64,000 bases of DNA, taken from NCBI RefSeq assembly GCF_007860095.1, contig NZ_SJPT01000016.1, forward strand, positions 1 to 64,000. Direction: 5' to 3'. Each line of letters opens with the position of its first letter. The first letter of the stretch is position 1. The notes beneath the pieces were generated by a model. That model was not told the origin of the DNA and ran no database searches. It saw only the letters and a program-made list of their open reading frames with translations. Origin of the DNA: Novipirellula galeiformis. GTDB taxonomy: Bacteria; Planctomycetota; Planctomycetia; Pirellulales; Pirellulaceae. Position numbers and translations under genes: made by a program. Shown here one piece after another: positions 45,133 through 56,319 of this stretch.

Positions 45133-46290
45133 TTACCCTCGCCCCCCCTCCTGCGGACGCCAGGGGGCGGAGGGTTCCCCGCGGAACACAACCAAACGAC
45201 GGAGCGAGAAATTCAAGATCAATCCAACCAACGTCGCGATCAACTTGGCACTCGCCGGTCCGATCACCGCCATCAACGAAGCGGTCACGTACCAATCCAC
45301 CACACCGACCGGAAGCACCGCTAGAGAGTACATCCCGATCTCGCCCAAACGTCCCCAACGAGATTGGTGACGAAAAAGAAGCTGGATGCACATCGCGTAG
45401 TTCAGTATCGCTGCGACGACAAAGGCGACCGGGGCCGCGATTCCCACCGTGAAATCCAACTGCAACATCAGCAAAAAGATCGCGAGGTTCAACACCGCGC
45501 AAACGCCACCGACAAACAAATAAAACAGAAACTGGACCGGCGCCGGCAACGTGGCCGCGTTGTAGCGGAGGATGCAGTACAACGCCCGAAATCCGTCTCG
45601 CACCCCAATCTTCTTGCCTTCCTCGTACGTCCGTCCCATGTAGGAGATGCCCATCTCGACAATTCGCACGCGGCGCTGAGCGACCGCGGCAATCACCTCG
45701 GGCTCAAATCCGAACCGTTTCTCGTGCAGGGGGATCGATTGCAGCAACTCACGCTTGAAAACCTTGTAGCAGGTTTCCATGTCGGTCAAATTCAAGTCGG
45801 TACACATGTTCGACAGGAACGTCAAAAACTTGTTTCCCATCGAATGCCAAAAGTACAGCACGCGGTGGACGCCGTGCGAGAGAAAACGAGACCCGATGCT
45901 GACATCGGCTTGATCCTGCAGGAGTGGCTCGAGCAAGCGGAGCAAATCTTGCGGATTGTATTCGAGATCGGCGTCTTGGATCGCGATAAAGTCACCGGTC
46001 GCAGCGGCGATCCCGGTGTGCAACGCGGCTCCCTTTCCCATGTTCACGCGATGCATCAAAACCGAGACGTCGTCATACTTCTGAGCCAACGCCACGGCAA
46101 TCTCGCCGCCCCGATTGGTCGAGCAATCATCAATGATGATGATTTCCAACGACAACCGCTCCGACGCGATCTGGTGGACCCGCTCGACACATTTCTCTAG
46201 CGTCGCCTCTTCGTTGTAACTCGGGATCAGCACGGTCAAGACGTGATGGCCCGATTGATCCGTCGTGCGCGTTGGCGTTGAAAGGTCCAA
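45133..46290 (-). CDS. GT2 glycosyltransferase fused to GtrA-like membrane domain
   Basis: A 385-residue membrane protein. Residues 1-245 are a family 2 glycosyltransferase of the dolichol-phosphate mannosyltransferase type: VLIPSYNEEATLEKCVERVH, IIIDDCSTN, IQDADLEYNPQDL (DxD), and SIGSRFL. Residues about 255-375 form a GtrA domain with four hydrophobic helices (VQFLFYLFVGGVCAVLNLAI and others). It likely transfers a sugar to a polyprenyl carrier and moves or anchors it in the membrane for cell-surface glycans. The start is TTG at 46290. The two-domain arrangement is known in other bacteria. It is flanked by intergenic DNA, so it is a single transcription unit. Confidence 0.9.
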   Translation of the reverse strand: MDLSTPTRTTDQSGHHVLTVLIPSYNEEATLEKCVERVHQIASERLSLEIIIIDDCSTNRGGEIAVALAQKYDDVSVLMHRVNMGKGAALHTGIAAATGDFIAIQDADLEYNPQDLLRLLEPLLQDQADVSIGSRFLSHGVHRVLYFWHSMGNKFLTFLSNMCTDLNLTDMETCYKVFKRELLQSIPLHEKRFGFEPEVIAAVAQRRVRIVEMGISYMGRTYEEGKKIGVRDGFRALYCILRYNAATLPAPVQFLFYLFVGGVCAVLNLAIFLLMLQLDFTVGIAAPVAFVVAAILNYAMCIQLLFRHQSRWGRLGEIGMYSLAVLPVGVVDWYVTASLMAVIGPASAKLIATLVGLILNFSLRRLVVFRGEPSAPWRPQEGGRG

Positions 46291-46550
46291 GGTAAGTCGG
46301 GCTCAAGCGAGAACAGATGGAGGAGACGCCAAACGCTCACTCCCCCCAACCGTTGGCTGCATGCGGGGCGATCGCGAACACCTGTCGAGTATACTTGCGT
46401 GAGATGTGCCGACAAACCCCGTGGAAACCCCACGCTCGACCGAGCAGTCCACCGTCCGAACGACTGCGGTCGGAATCCGCTGCGGAGTGACGGCTCGTGC
46501 GAAGAAAAGCGGGCGACGAAAAGCCGGCGACCATCCGCAGCTTGGCGAAC

Positions 46551-46979
46551 TTAGAATCGCATCAACAAATACGGCCCCGTCTCGCTGTCACCCCGGCCGA
46601 CCTGCTGCCAACCTCGTGAACGGTAGAAAGCGAGCGCTGCGGAATTGCTTGCCGCACATTTGAGTGACCACGGGCGTGGGAGAGTCAACGATTCCAACAA
46701 TGCCGATCCAACCCCACGGCGTTGAAACCGCGGATCGACGTAAAGATGATGAATAAACGAGTCCGCTTCCCAAACCGAGATGAATCCAGCGATTGCCTTG
46801 TCCTGGACCACCGCAACCCAGATCCGCTCTCCCGCGGTTGCGGCGGCAAACGCATCGGCAGCCGACTGATGTGCCACAGGCTGATGTGCCACGTACCACG
46901 ACGCGGTTTGCAATATGTCCCGATAGATCAAGGCTACGTTGGCAATGTCATCTTCAGCAACGGGTCTGATAACGATCAT
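46551..46979 (-). CDS. GNAT-family N-acetyltransferase
   Basis: A 142-residue soluble acetyltransferase. The start ATG 46979 gives MIVIRPVAEDDIANVALIYRD, the usual N-terminal GNAT motif. The CoA-binding motif A is LYVDPRFQRRGVGSALLESL (QRRGVG), and the C-terminus contains ALAFYRSRGWQQVG. A small in-frame duplication encodes VAHQPVAHQS. The substrate cannot be told. Confidence 0.87.
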   Translation of the reverse strand: MIVIRPVAEDDIANVALIYRDILQTASWYVAHQPVAHQSAADAFAAATAGERIWVAVVQDKAIAGFISVWEADSFIHHLYVDPRFQRRGVGSALLESLTLPRPWSLKCAASNSAALAFYRSRGWQQVGRGDSETGPYLLMRF

Positions 46980-47141
46980 TGCTTCCGCCGTATGACATGC
47001 CCCCTGAGCACGTGCCCGCCACCTCCGAGCAACGACACTCTAGAGCAATTTGACAAAGGAAGAGGGAATCAAGCTGTAACTGCGTACGCCAGAACATGGT
47101 CCACGGCCTAGCGAGGGTAGCGACAGCAAAATTAAAAATAC

Positions 47142-50100
47142 CTAGTCTTGCATCGTTCGTTCAAGATGTTTCTTCAAAAACGTTTTCAGTTTGCGGCTTC
47201 GGGCATGCTTCAATTCCGTCAACTGCAACGTCATTTCGGCGTGATGGGCGTCAGCGGGTCGCAACGGGCCATTCAACCCGAGCGAGCTGAGTTGATCAAG
47301 ATCGAATGCTTCCTGCGGTCCCGCCAACGTGACCTTGATTGCGTCCGGAGTCTTTGTCTCGACTTCTGCCCACGCTTGTTCGTGTCCATTGGGGCGCACT
47401 TCGACGCGGTCGGGGGCAGCAAATCGCAGCGAATCGACCCCCGCGACTTGCTCGAGCAATTTCAGCGTCATGTCGGCAAGTTCCAGCGGCCACTCCGGCT
47501 GTGAATCCGCTGGGAATCCTTTGCCGAGTGAATGCCAGCGTCGCCCGAGCACTTGCCAGGGATGCGTTGCAGCGTCCTGGTCGGGATTCGGCTTGGCATC
47601 GGATGGCTGCGTTGCCTTCGTGGTTGCCTTCGCGGCTACCTTCGCGGTTGCTTTCGCCGTCACCGCCGCTTTCTTTGGCGTGGATTTGCGAGCGGCTACT
47701 GTTTTGCCCAGCTTCGGCAAGGCCTTTCGTTTTACCGTCGCGGAAACGTGATGCCCCAGCGCTTCGGCCAGGAACGGTGCGGTCGAAGAGACGATCCCTT
47801 TTTGTTTTTTCCCCATGCATGTTTCCGCCAAGGCTTCAGGGGTCCCTTCGAAGACGATTTGGCCCCCTTGAGCGCCTGCCCCTGGCCCCATGTCGATGAC
47901 CCAATCGGCACACTTGATCACATCCAGGTTGTGTTCGATCACGACGACGGTGTTGCCCATTTCCACCAAGCGTTGCATCACGCCAAGTAGTTTGTCGATA
48001 TCGTCAAAGTGCAATCCGGTAGTCGGCTCGTCGAGCACATAGAGTGTTCGCCCCGTCATTGGCCGAGCCAGTTCCGCAGCAAGTTTGACGCGTTGGGCTT
48101 CGCCGCCCGACAGCGTTGGTGCCGATTGTCCGAGCGTCACATACTCGAGCCCGACATCGCAGATCGTTTGCAAGATCCGCGAAATCTTGGGGTAATCGGC
48201 AAACAACTCAAGCGCTTCGCCGCATTGCATTTCCAACACATCGGCGATCGACGCGCCATGCAACTTGACCTCCAAAACATCGGGATGGTAACGACGCGAT
48301 TGGCACTCTTCGCAGGGCACCCAGACATCGGGCAGAAAATGCATCTCGATCTTGAGTTGCCCGCTGCCTTCGCAGGTGTCACAGCGACCGCCGGCCACAT
48401 TAAAACTAAAGGTTCGTGAAGTGAACCGTCGCTCCGCGGCTTCGGGCAGTTCGGCGAACAATTGACGGATCAAATCGAACACTCCCGTGTAGGTTGCCGG
48501 ATTGCTCGTCGGGCTGTTGCCCAGCGGGGTTTGATCGACTTGAATCACCTTGTCGATGAAGCGAACTCCTTCGAGTTTTTCGTAGCGACCGGGACGGAGT
48601 CGAGCGCGATGCAGTCGCCTCGCCAGTGCAGGATACAAGACGCCTTCGATCAGCGAACTTTTACCGCTGCCGCTGGGACCGGTAACGGCCGTCAACACGC
48701 CGAGCGGAAGGTTTAAATCAACGCCGCGGAGATTATTCACGCGAACGCCGCTAAGCTTCAATAGCTGGACATAGGGTGATCCGTTTGCGGCAAAGGTGGG
48801 ACGTCGATGGGAGGGGATCGGAATCGATTTGCTGCCGTTGATATAGCCTGCGGTCACGGATTGCTCGATTGGCTCGACTCGGGTTGGTTCACCCCGCGCG
48901 ACGATGCGACCGCCGTAGCGTCCCGCACGCGGTCCAAAGTCCACCAAATAATCGCTGCTGGCGATGACGTCATGGTCATGTTCGACGACCAGCAAGGTAT
49001 TGCCTAAATCTCGCAGTCGATGCAGGGCTCCGATCAATCGCAAATTGTCTCGCGGGTGCAAGCCGATCGTCGGCTCGTCCAAGACATACAGCACACCACA
49101 AAGCCCACTTCCCAATTGAGCGGCCAAGCGAATCCGTTGCGCTTCGCCGCCGGACAACGTCGCCGCACCACGGTGTAAGGATAAATAATCGAGTCCCACG
49201 TCCAACAGGAAGCGAGCTCGCGAGCTGATTTCACGCACCAATTCGCCCGCGATCTTGCGTTCTCGCTTGTCGAGTTTCCAGCGGTCGACTTGATCGGCGA
49301 GTCGGGTCAGCGGCATGTGGACGATATCGGCCATCGTTAATTCGCGCCAACGCACCGCAGCGGCATCCTCTTGTAAACGCGAACCATCACACGCGCTACA
49401 ATCAATCTCGTCAACAAATTGCTCTAGTTTGCCACGTAGTCCCGGCGTCAAACGAGCGGCTTCGGCAAGCGCCGGGTAAAACCCTTTGAATTGGTAGCGG
49501 AACAGCGGGACGTCCGTTTTGCGATGCTTCTTGGCGACATCGCGATCGCTTTCGCACACGTCGATCCAACGTTCTCCCATGCCGTGAAACAAAGTACGCC
49601 GCTGAGCGGTGGTTAAATTGTCAAAGGGGACATCGATCGGAATGCCCGTCTGGCGTGACAGTGCATGCAACATCCACTGCGACACCGCTTTGTCCACCGA
49701 GGGCCATAACAGCGCGGCACCCTCAGCCAAGGTGGCCGTCGGCGATGAAATCAAGGCAGCCGGGTTTGTCCCTGTCTGCGTCCCCAAACCCTCACATTGC
49801 GGACACCATCCCACGGCGGTGTTGAACGAGAAATGGTGCGGCGTCAAATTGGAAAACGAACGGCCACAATCGCCGCAAACCAAGTGCTGGCTATGCGTGA
49901 CCACTTCCCATAATTTTTCGTCGACATCGGGGACGGCAAACGCCACTTCGAGCACTCCGATGCCCAACGACAACGCTTGTTCAATACTATCGCTGATTCG
50001 TGAGCGATCCGATTCTTGGACTACGATACGGTCCACCACGACTTGGACTTCGTGGCGTTGTCGAGCGTCGAGCATCGGCGCGCCATCCAACGACGTCGTC

Positions 50101-53100
50101 ACCCCATCGATCCGCACCCGTTGGTAGCCCGTGCTGCGCAGCGATTGCCATGTGTCTTCGGACGCCGGCCCCGCTTGGACTTCGATGGGCGCCATCAACA
50201 TGGCGCGAGTCCCCTCGGGAAGGGCCATGATTTTGTCAACGATCTGGTCCGGGGTTTGCGTGCCCACCGGAATTTGACAATCGGGACAATACATCGTTCC
50301 CAACCGCGCCATCAAAATGCGCAAGTAATCGTAGATCTCCGTGACCGTCCCCACCGTGCTTCGCGGCGAGTGACCGAGATTCTTCTGCTCCAATGCCACC
50401 GCCGGCGATAGCCCTTCAATGCGTTCCACCTTGGGCTTTTGCACTTGCCCAATGAATTGACGCGCGTACGACGACAACGACTCAACATAGCGACGCTGGC
50501 CCTCGGCATAGATCGTGTCCATCGCCAACGAGCTTTTGCCGCTGCCGCTAGGACCGCAAAACACCGTCATCGCGTCTCGCGGAATTTCGACATCGACCGA
50601 TTTCAAGTTATGTTCGGTCGCCCCTTCCACTAACACGTGAGTGTTCGTGTTCACCGTGCTGTCGAGGATGCTTGAAAGGACCGTGTCGATCGGCTTGCTC
50701 GCGGTCGGGCGCGGCGCCAAGCCCAGCGATTTGGCAATCGCCGCGCCGGTGTAACTGCCCGGTACTTTCGCAACCTCCGCAGGACGACCTTCGGCAATCA
50801 CCAACCCGCCACCGGCACCCCCTTCGGGGCCCAAATCGATGACCCAATCCGCGGTCTTAATCACATCGGTGTTGTGTTCGACGATCACAATCGTGTTGCC
50901 GCGATCGGCTAACCCGTGGATCACTTTCAACAGCAATTCGATGTCGGCAAAGTGCAATCCCGTGGTCGGCTCGTCGAGCACGTAAAGCGTACGTCCGGTT
51001 TCACGCTTGCTCAACTCACGCGAAAGCTTGATGCGTTGTGCTTCACCGCCGGAAAGGGTCGGGGAAGGTTGGCCAAGTTTGAGGTATTCGAGGCCGACAT
51101 CGACAAGCGTTTGTAGCTTTTCGGCGATCTTGGGGATGTCCTTGAACAGCTCAAGCGATTGCGAGATGTCCATTTCCAACACGTCGGCGACCGATTGCCC
51201 CTTGAACTGAACCGACAAGGTTTCGCGGTTGTAACGTCGTCCTTGGCAAACCGGGCACGTCACCCAAATATCCGCCAGGAAGTCCATTTCTAATTTTGAA
51301 GCCCCGTTTCCATCGCATCCGGCACAGCGGCCGCCGTCGACGTTGAAGCTAAACCGGCTCGCCGTGTAGCCGCGAGTTTTGGCTTCGGGCAACTTGGCGT
51401 ACAGATTGCGAATCTCGTCAAACACTTTGACATAGGTCGCGGGGTTGCTGCGCGGGGTACGCCCAATCGGCGACTGATCGATCGCGATCGTTTTGTCGAG
51501 ATGCTCGAGTCCGCTGATCGAGTCGTGCTCGCCACTTTCGCATTCCGCTCCGTTGAGCGCGACGCGCAGCGCCGGTTCGAGGATGCCACCGATCAACGAG
51601 CTCTTGCCGCTACCGGAAACCCCGGTGACACAGGTCACGGTCGCCAACGGAATCGAAACATCAATGTTTCGCAGGTTATGAAAGCGCGCCCCTTTGATCG
51701 TGATCTGCAGCTCGGGATCGATCGGACGCAGCGTTTCGGGTGGCGTGATGGTGCGTTTGCCCGACAAAAATTGGCCGGTCACGCTCTTCGCCGTGTTGGA
51801 AACGGTCTCGGCGTCACCGATGGCAACCACCCGACCTCCCTTGATGCCAGGCCCGGGGCCGAAGTCGACGATCATGTCCGAGGCCCGCATCGTATCTTCG
51901 TCGTGTTCCACCACGACCAACGTGTTGCCGCGATCGCGAAGCCGAACGAGCGTTTCGATCAAACGATCATTATCGCGTGGATGCAATCCGATCGAAGGCT
52001 CATCCAAGATGTACAACACGCCGACCAGCCCGCTGCCGATCTGGCCCGCCAAACGGATGCGTTGCGATTCGCCTCCCGAGAGCGTCGGCGCGGTGCGACC
52101 AAGGGTCAAATAATCGAGTCCGACACCAAGCAAAAAGCCCAGTCGTGTGCGAATTTCCTTCAGCGCTTCGGCAGCAATCTTGGCATCGGTTTCGCCTAGC
52201 CGTACGTCACGAAAGAACTCAACCAATTCATCGATGGGCAATTCACACAATGCCGGCAGCGACGCTTTGTCCGTTCCCAAAGCGGCCTGATACGTTTGAC
52301 TCATCGTGGCCAGGGTGACGGCACTGGCTTGAGGATTGAGCCGTTTGCCATGGCAATCGACGCACTCGATCGTACTCATGTACTTTTCGAACTGACGCTG
52401 TTGCATCTTGTTCTTGTTAGTGCGATAGCGATCCAACAACTCTGGGATGAAGCCCTCGAAGGAATCCGAGTACTTTTTCGTTTTCCCAGCCGCTCGCCAG
52501 GTGAACTCAACCGTGTTGCCGGTGCCCCACAGCCAGACGCGTTTGGCTTGCTCGGGCAGGTCTTGCCAGGGTCCCTCGAGCATCGTGCCGCTTTTGAGCT
52601 CCAACGCTTCGTCCATCGCCTCGGCGACACCCTTGTAGATGTGTTGGCGATAGCGTCCCATCTCGCTCCAGGCGCCGAGCAGATCGATCGCTCCTTTGCG
52701 AACCGACTTTGTTTCGTCGGGGATCAGCAACTCGGGAACAAACGTATACAGCCGTCCCAGTCCGTCACAGGCTTCGCACATCCCTTGCGGGCTGTTGAAA
52801 CTAAACAATTGGGGCGTGGGCGGTTTAAAACTCTGGCCACACGAACCGCAGGAATAACGTGACGAGTAGAGCAGGTCGGCGGCCGGTTTACCGGCGTCGC
52901 GGTCATTGGCTTCGGAGAGCGAAACCATGACGGTCGACTCCCCTAGTTTCAAGCCGGTTTCGATCGCTTCGGTGACCCGGCCGCGATCGCGTGAGTCGGG
53001 ATCAATACGATCGACGATGACTTCGACATCGTGGCGATGTTGGCGGTCCAAATGGGGCGGATCACTTAACCGGATCGTCTCGCCATCGACGCGGGCGCGC

Positions 53101-53630
53101 GAGAAGCCTTGTTTGCGAAGGTCTTCGAACAGATCGCGAAATTCGCCCTTTTGGCCGCGGATCAGCGGCGCCATCACCCACAAGGTCGCCTCGCCGGGCA
53201 GTGACAAAATTCGCGTCACGATGGCGTCACGCGATTGCGCCGTGATCTCGACTTCACATTGAGGGCAATGTCCCGTGCCGACCCGCGCGTACAACACCCG
53301 CAAAAAGTCGTAAATTTCCGTGATCGTGCCGACCGTACTGCGCGGATTATTTCCCGTCGATTTTTGGCTGATCGAGATCGAGGGGCTCAACCCGCCAACA
53401 AAATCGACATCGGGCTTGGGCATTTGCCCCATGAATTGCCGCGCGTAATTGCTCAAACTTTCGACATACCGCCGCTGACCTTCGGCATACAGCGTGTCAA
53501 ATGCTAGCGAGGACTTTCCGCTCCCCGAAACACCTGAAAAACAGATCAATTGGCCTCGGGGCAAACTGAGGTTCACATCGCGAAGATTATGCTCTCGAGC
53601 ACCTTTGACTGTGATTTCCTTCGTCGTCAT
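47142..53630 (-). CDS. uvrA: Double-length UvrA, nucleotide excision repair damage sensor
   Basis: A 2162-residue protein made of two UvrA units in tandem; ordinary UvrA is about 950. UvrA recognises bulky DNA lesions with UvrB and needs ATP. Unit 1 spans about 1-985, unit 2 about 995-1950. All four P-loops are kept ([52 protein letters not shown]), as are four LSGGE(S/A)QR signatures and the C-terminal zinc fingers of both units (RCAGCDGNG...CPVCQGRRY and RCDTCEGSG...CEECQSRRY). An Ala/Lys/Thr-rich linker (about 1957-2010) leads to an extra C-terminal domain of about 150 residues (2015-2162) that I do not recognise. A UvrA dimer normally forms from two chains; here one chain could supply both. 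Double UvrA is also known in chlamydiae, relatives within the PVC group. Confidence 0.93.
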   Translation of the reverse strand: MTTKEITVKGAREHNLRDVNLSLPRGQLICFSGVSGSGKSSLAFDTLYAEGQRRYVESLSNYARQFMGQMPKPDVDFVGGLSPSISISQKSTGNNPRSTVGTITEIYDFLRVLYARVGTGHCPQCEVEITAQSRDAIVTRILSLPGEATLWVMAPLIRGQKGEFRDLFEDLRKQGFSRARVDGETIRLSDPPHLDRQHRHDVEVIVDRIDPDSRDRGRVTEAIETGLKLGESTVMVSLSEANDRDAGKPAADLLYSSRYSCGSCGQSFKPPTPQLFSFNSPQGMCEACDGLGRLYTFVPELLIPDETKSVRKGAIDLLGAWSEMGRYRQHIYKGVAEAMDEALELKSGTMLEGPWQDLPEQAKRVWLWGTGNTVEFTWRAAGKTKKYSDSFEGFIPELLDRYRTNKNKMQQRQFEKYMSTIECVDCHGKRLNPQASAVTLATMSQTYQAALGTDKASLPALCELPIDELVEFFRDVRLGETDAKIAAEALKEIRTRLGFLLGVGLDYLTLGRTAPTLSGGESQRIRLAGQIGSGLVGVLYILDEPSIGLHPRDNDRLIETLVRLRDRGNTLVVVEHDEDTMRASDMIVDFGPGPGIKGGRVVAIGDAETVSNTAKSVTGQFLSGKRTITPPETLRPIDPELQITIKGARFHNLRNIDVSIPLATVTCVTGVSGSGKSSLIGGILEPALRVALNGAECESGEHDSISGLEHLDKTIAIDQSPIGRTPRSNPATYVKVFDEIRNLYAKLPEAKTRGYTASRFSFNVDGGRCAGCDGNGASKLEMDFLADIWVTCPVCQGRRYNRETLSVQFKGQSVADVLEMDISQSLELFKDIPKIAEKLQTLVDVGLEYLKLGQPSPTLSGGEAQRIKLSRELSKRETGRTLYVLDEPTTGLHFADIELLLKVIHGLADRGNTIVIVEHNTDVIKTADWVIDLGPEGGAGGGLVIAEGRPAEVAKVPGSYTGAAIAKSLGLAPRPTASKPIDTVLSSILDSTVNTNTHVLVEGATEHNLKSVDVEIPRDAMTVFCGPSGSGKSSLAMDTIYAEGQRRYVESLSSYARQFIGQVQKPKVERIEGLSPAVALEQKNLGHSPRSTVGTVTEIYDYLRILMARLGTMYCPDCQIPVGTQTPDQIVDKIMALPEGTRAMLMAPIEVQAGPASEDTWQSLRSTGYQRVRIDGVTTSLDGAPMLDARQRHEVQVVVDRIVVQESDRSRISDSIEQALSLGIGVLEVAFAVPDVDEKLWEVVTHSQHLVCGDCGRSFSNLTPHHFSFNTAVGWCPQCEGLGTQTGTNPAALISSPTATLAEGAALLWPSVDKAVSQWMLHALSRQTGIPIDVPFDNLTTAQRRTLFHGMGERWIDVCESDRDVAKKHRKTDVPLFRYQFKGFYPALAEAARLTPGLRGKLEQFVDEIDCSACDGSRLQEDAAAVRWRELTMADIVHMPLTRLADQVDRWKLDKRERKIAGELVREISSRARFLLDVGLDYLSLHRGAATLSGGEAQRIRLAAQLGSGLCGVLYVLDEPTIGLHPRDNLRLIGALHRLRDLGNTLLVVEHDHDVIASSDYLVDFGPRAGRYGGRIVARGEPTRVEPIEQSVTAGYINGSKSIPIPSHRRPTFAANGSPYVQLLKLSGVRVNNLRGVDLNLPLGVLTAVTGPSGSGKSSLIEGVLYPALARRLHRARLRPGRYEKLEGVRFIDKVIQVDQTPLGNSPTSNPATYTGVFDLIRQLFAELPEAAERRFTSRTFSFNVAGGRCDTCEGSGQLKIEMHFLPDVWVPCEECQSRRYHPDVLEVKLHGASIADVLEMQCGEALELFADYPKISRILQTICDVGLEYVTLGQSAPTLSGGEAQRVKLAAELARPMTGRTLYVLDEPTTGLHFDDIDKLLGVMQRLVEMGNTVVVIEHNLDVIKCADWVIDMGPGAGAQGGQIVFEGTPEALAETCMGKKQKGIVSSTAPFLAEALGHHVSATVKRKALPKLGKTVAARKSTPKKAAVTAKATAKVAAKATTKATQPSDAKPNPDQDAATHPWQVLGRRWHSLGKGFPADSQPEWPLELADMTLKLLEQVAGVDSLRFAAPDRVEVRPNGHEQAWAEVETKTPDAIKVTLAGPQEAFDLDQLSSLGLNGPLRPADAHHAEMTLQLTELKHARSRKLKTFLKKHLERTMQD

Positions 53631-53869
53631 GCTCGTTCAGGTGCCTCTTAGAACAAAGAATTGCCGTGTGAATCATCAACGCTATGAGCATTCTTAGGCA
53701 ATGGAAAGGGGGAGTGTATCGGTTTTTCCGTTTCGCTGTCTCTAGCGGCTTTTGGCTTCGCGATGCGGCGTTGAGCCCGCCCCCAGGCGGTGTGTACCCT
53801 CGTGAATGCTTCGATGCTGGGTTAAAACGGTAGATCACTAAATCGCGAGCGACGGGAATAGAGATCGAA

Positions 53870-54892
53870 ATGGCTAAAGGATTGTTCACTCAGGGGATGT
53901 GCGTCCTGCTCCGTGAGCCGGTTTCGATCGCGGATTTAGAAGAACGCCTCAAATGTTTCGAGCTGGTTGGACGCCATCAATCGATCGAAGACGATGATGC
54001 TCCCGAAACCTTGGTGCTCAAGTATCGCGAAGAAGTGGGGGGTCATTTGCTCGTAACCCCGTCCCGCTCCCCCTGGCCCGATGACATGGGGGATCCCGAT
54101 GAGTCTCCCGAACGCTTTGTCGCCTGGTCGCTCGGCCAATTCGGTCCGCTCGCCTTTCCCGGTTGTTTACAACGCGCCAGCGAACAAACTTGGGGCTGGG
54201 AAGACGGCTCCAGCGCGATCAAGCAGCATCAAGCCCATATTCGCGTCTTGATCTCCTACGTGCTCGGCGTCGAAGAGGCTGGCAGCGACGAAGATGACGC
54301 AGATATCCCCCTCGTTCCCGAGGACTACGACGCCGTCAACGAGATGCAGTTCATTACGCGGGCGGTCACCGAACTTTTGCAATTGCCCCAAGCGATCTGC
54401 TATTTCAATCCTGGCGGCGAGGTGCTGCGTGAGGAAACGGGACTCCGGCAAGGACTCAACTACGCCTGGAGCCACGAGTTGCCACCGTTGGATATGTGGA
54501 CGAACGTCCGCATTTTCAAGGCAGACGAAGCCTGGACGTTGATGGACACGGTCGGCAACGGCCAACTTGATTTGCCCGATCTCGAAGCGGTCTACCCGGC
54601 CGAAAAGTTTGAACCGGCCGATATCGAGCGTTTTCTGCGGAACGCATCGCTCTACATGCTGACCTCCGACGAAGAGGTCGAAGATGGTGACACCGCCGAT
54701 GGGCCTGGCGATTTGACCTGGCAAGCGCTCGAGTGTGAAGAAGCACTCTCAGATCCGCCGCGTCCCACGATCCGCTGGATCCCGCAAGACGGCGTCGATC
54801 CCCCTGAGGAATTTCTAGATCGCGGCGAGGCCGTGGACGAGTTCGACGAAGACGAACTCGATGAAGATTTTCTTGACGACGACGATCTCTAA
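53870..54892 (+). CDS. DUF4261-like acidic protein
   Basis: A 340-residue soluble protein of unknown function. It starts MAKGLFTQGMCVLLREPVSI, keeps Trp/Gly-rich positions (FPGCLQRASEQTWGWEDGS; LPQAICYFNPGGEVL) in a pattern like DUF4261 proteins, and ends in an acidic tail (about 300-340) rich in Asp and Glu. There is no signal peptide. It is on the opposite strand to uvrA, whose start lies 240 bases away, so the two are divergently transcribed. Homologues are often near enzyme or stress genes, but no role is proven. Confidence 0.65.
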   Translation: MAKGLFTQGMCVLLREPVSIADLEERLKCFELVGRHQSIEDDDAPETLVLKYREEVGGHLLVTPSRSPWPDDMGDPDESPERFVAWSLGQFGPLAFPGCLQRASEQTWGWEDGSSAIKQHQAHIRVLISYVLGVEEAGSDEDDADIPLVPEDYDAVNEMQFITRAVTELLQLPQAICYFNPGGEVLREETGLRQGLNYAWSHELPPLDMWTNVRIFKADEAWTLMDTVGNGQLDLPDLEAVYPAEKFEPADIERFLRNASLYMLTSDEEVEDGDTADGPGDLTWQALECEEALSDPPRPTIRWIPQDGVDPPEEFLDRGEAVDEFDEDELDEDFLDDDDL

Positions 54893-54912
54893 GCCGGAGA
54901 CGTCGGCAATCG

Positions 54913-54967
54913 CAACCCGACGCGTCAGCGAGGAACGGCAATCCCAACCCGACGCGTCAGCGAGGGA
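54913..54967 (+). repeat. Two tandem 22-bp palindromic-family repeats
   Basis: AACCCGACGCGTCAGCGAGG at 54913-54932 and again at 54946-54965 in direct orientation, separated by ACGGCAATCCC-type sequence, just after the DUF4261-like gene. Two direct copies without an inverted partner differ from the arrangement at 522-583. Confidence 0.85.
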
Positions 54968-55005
54968 CCGAGCCAAGAACGTTATTGCGTCGCGTACGCT
55001 TCGGC

Positions 55006-55314
55006 TTAAGCTGCCTTCAATTCGCTTTGAATCTGGCTGACCATGCGTGCGGGCAGCGTGGCGTTTTCGCGGCGAATGCCATCGCTACCGTAATAGATGA
55101 TGGTGTTTTTGTTGAAGTCGCAAATCGCCGTCAATTTGACACTACGTGGTCCATGCAAGCAAAAGTAAATGCCACACGTTTTCCCACCCCGAACGACTTC
55201 GCGTTGAGTCATTGGAAATTGCTTCGATTCAAGCATCCCTAGTTCGCAAAGCCGGCGTTCGATGTTCGCACAAAGTGTTTGATAGTCGACGCGAGGAGGC
55301 GTGATGCAGATCAT
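55006..55314 (-). CDS. Small conserved-looking protein, unknown function
   Basis: A 102-residue soluble protein with no family I can name. The start at 55314 gives MICITPPRVDYQTLCANIER; the longer TTG start at 55344 is less likely. It is mixed alpha/beta with a Gly/Cys-rich stretch (GGKTCGIYFCLHGP, strand-like TAICDFNKNTIIYYGSDG). The structured composition and an intact frame suggest a real gene. Neighbours on the same strand are the lipoprotein and parvulin genes upstream. Confidence 0.55.
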   Translation of the reverse strand: MICITPPRVDYQTLCANIERRLCELGMLESKQFPMTQREVVRGGKTCGIYFCLHGPRSVKLTAICDFNKNTIIYYGSDGIRRENATLPARMVSQIQSELKAA

Positions 55315-55517
55315 GGATGTAATGACTCGAGGGGCGACGCCCAATGTTTCACACGACCATGCAATCGGGGGTCAGCACCGCATGGCAGGGTTCGATATCG
55401 GCGCCGAGGTGCCTGGAGATTAACGCTCCAAGACAAAGATGGACGTCAAGTCCCGCAATCACTGATAAGCCATGTCGATTGTGCCGATTCCGTTCCGAAT
55501 GACACATTTCGAAAAAA

Positions 55518-56156
55518 TTAGTGATGCAAAAGGGATTGGCTGCGGTCTGCCTGAGTGATACGACCGAAAATGTCTCGCAAGATTACCTGTTCTAACGAAG
55601 CATCTCGACCTAAGGGAATCCAACCGAGCGTTTGCGGTATATCGTCGATCCGATTTTCTTCTCGAATCAGCGTTCCGTCATGCCGTTTGGACGCGGTCGA
55701 TTCGGTCGCAAATTGCGTGCGATCGGTATCCTCGAGGTCTTTTTGAACAATCACTTCGATCACGTAGCCTGCGCCCTGGGGACGCACCGTCACGATCGCC
55801 CGACGGCGAATTGATTGCAACGTCGATTGCAAACGCTCAAAGCCAGGCGTGCTGTCCTTTTTCCACGGTTCACTCAGCGTCCCACCCACTTGATAGGTGG
55901 TTTCTAAACGGCCATCGAGAATGATGCCGTCTGCATTTTGCACCGGTTGTTCGCGAGCGATACGAAAGTAGTCGTCGACGGCGTCAATGACTTGGGACCA
56001 AACGAAGGTGTCCGGAGCCGGTGGTAGTTCCAATGGGTTAGGAACGAAGGGCTCGGGAACATTCGTGATCAAGCGATTGGCAATTTGGCCACAGCCGGCA
56101 AACAGGACGATGACAAGCGAAATGCACCTTCCGTATTGGGCAACTCGCTTGTTCAT
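55518..56156 (-). CDS. Secreted lipoprotein of unknown function
   Basis: A 212-residue protein (ATG start at 56156; GTG 56162 is alternative). The signal ends in a lipobox, LFAGC, at about residue 20-24, so the mature Cys should be lipid-modified. The rest is mixed alpha/beta (VWSQVIDAVDDYFRIAREQP, VTVRPQGAGYVIEVIVQKDL, DDIPQTLGWIPLGRDAS). It is 163 bases from the parvulin-type foldase upstream on the same strand and could share its transcript. A role in outer-membrane assembly is only suggested by its neighbours. Confidence 0.65.
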   Translation of the reverse strand: MNKRVAQYGRCISLVIVLFAGCGQIANRLITNVPEPFVPNPLELPPAPDTFVWSQVIDAVDDYFRIAREQPVQNADGIILDGRLETTYQVGGTLSEPWKKDSTPGFERLQSTLQSIRRRAIVTVRPQGAGYVIEVIVQKDLEDTDRTQFATESTASKRHDGTLIREENRIDDIPQTLGWIPLGRDASLEQVILRDIFGRITQADRSQSLLHH

Positions 56157-56319
56157 GATCACGGTCTCAACGGCGTAGGCGATTGGCGTTGGGGGAACGC
56201 CTAGGAAAGGGAGTGGCGGAGTTCGGCGAGCGTCTCACGTGGCCGAACCAAGCTCCCGAAACGAAGGATCTCCGGTGACGGCCTTCCGCAAGCGTCACCT
56301 TCATTCGTCCTGTTTAGGT

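Noticed and set aside
44754-45191. Minus-strand frame of 145 codons before the kinase promoter region
   Set aside because: Low-complexity, overlaps the glycosyltransferase end and includes repeat sequence.
45364-46200. Plus-strand frame of 278 codons opposite the glycosyltransferase
   Set aside because: The minus frame has glycosyltransferase and GtrA motifs; the opposite frame is rich in Arg/Gln/Asp without domain features.
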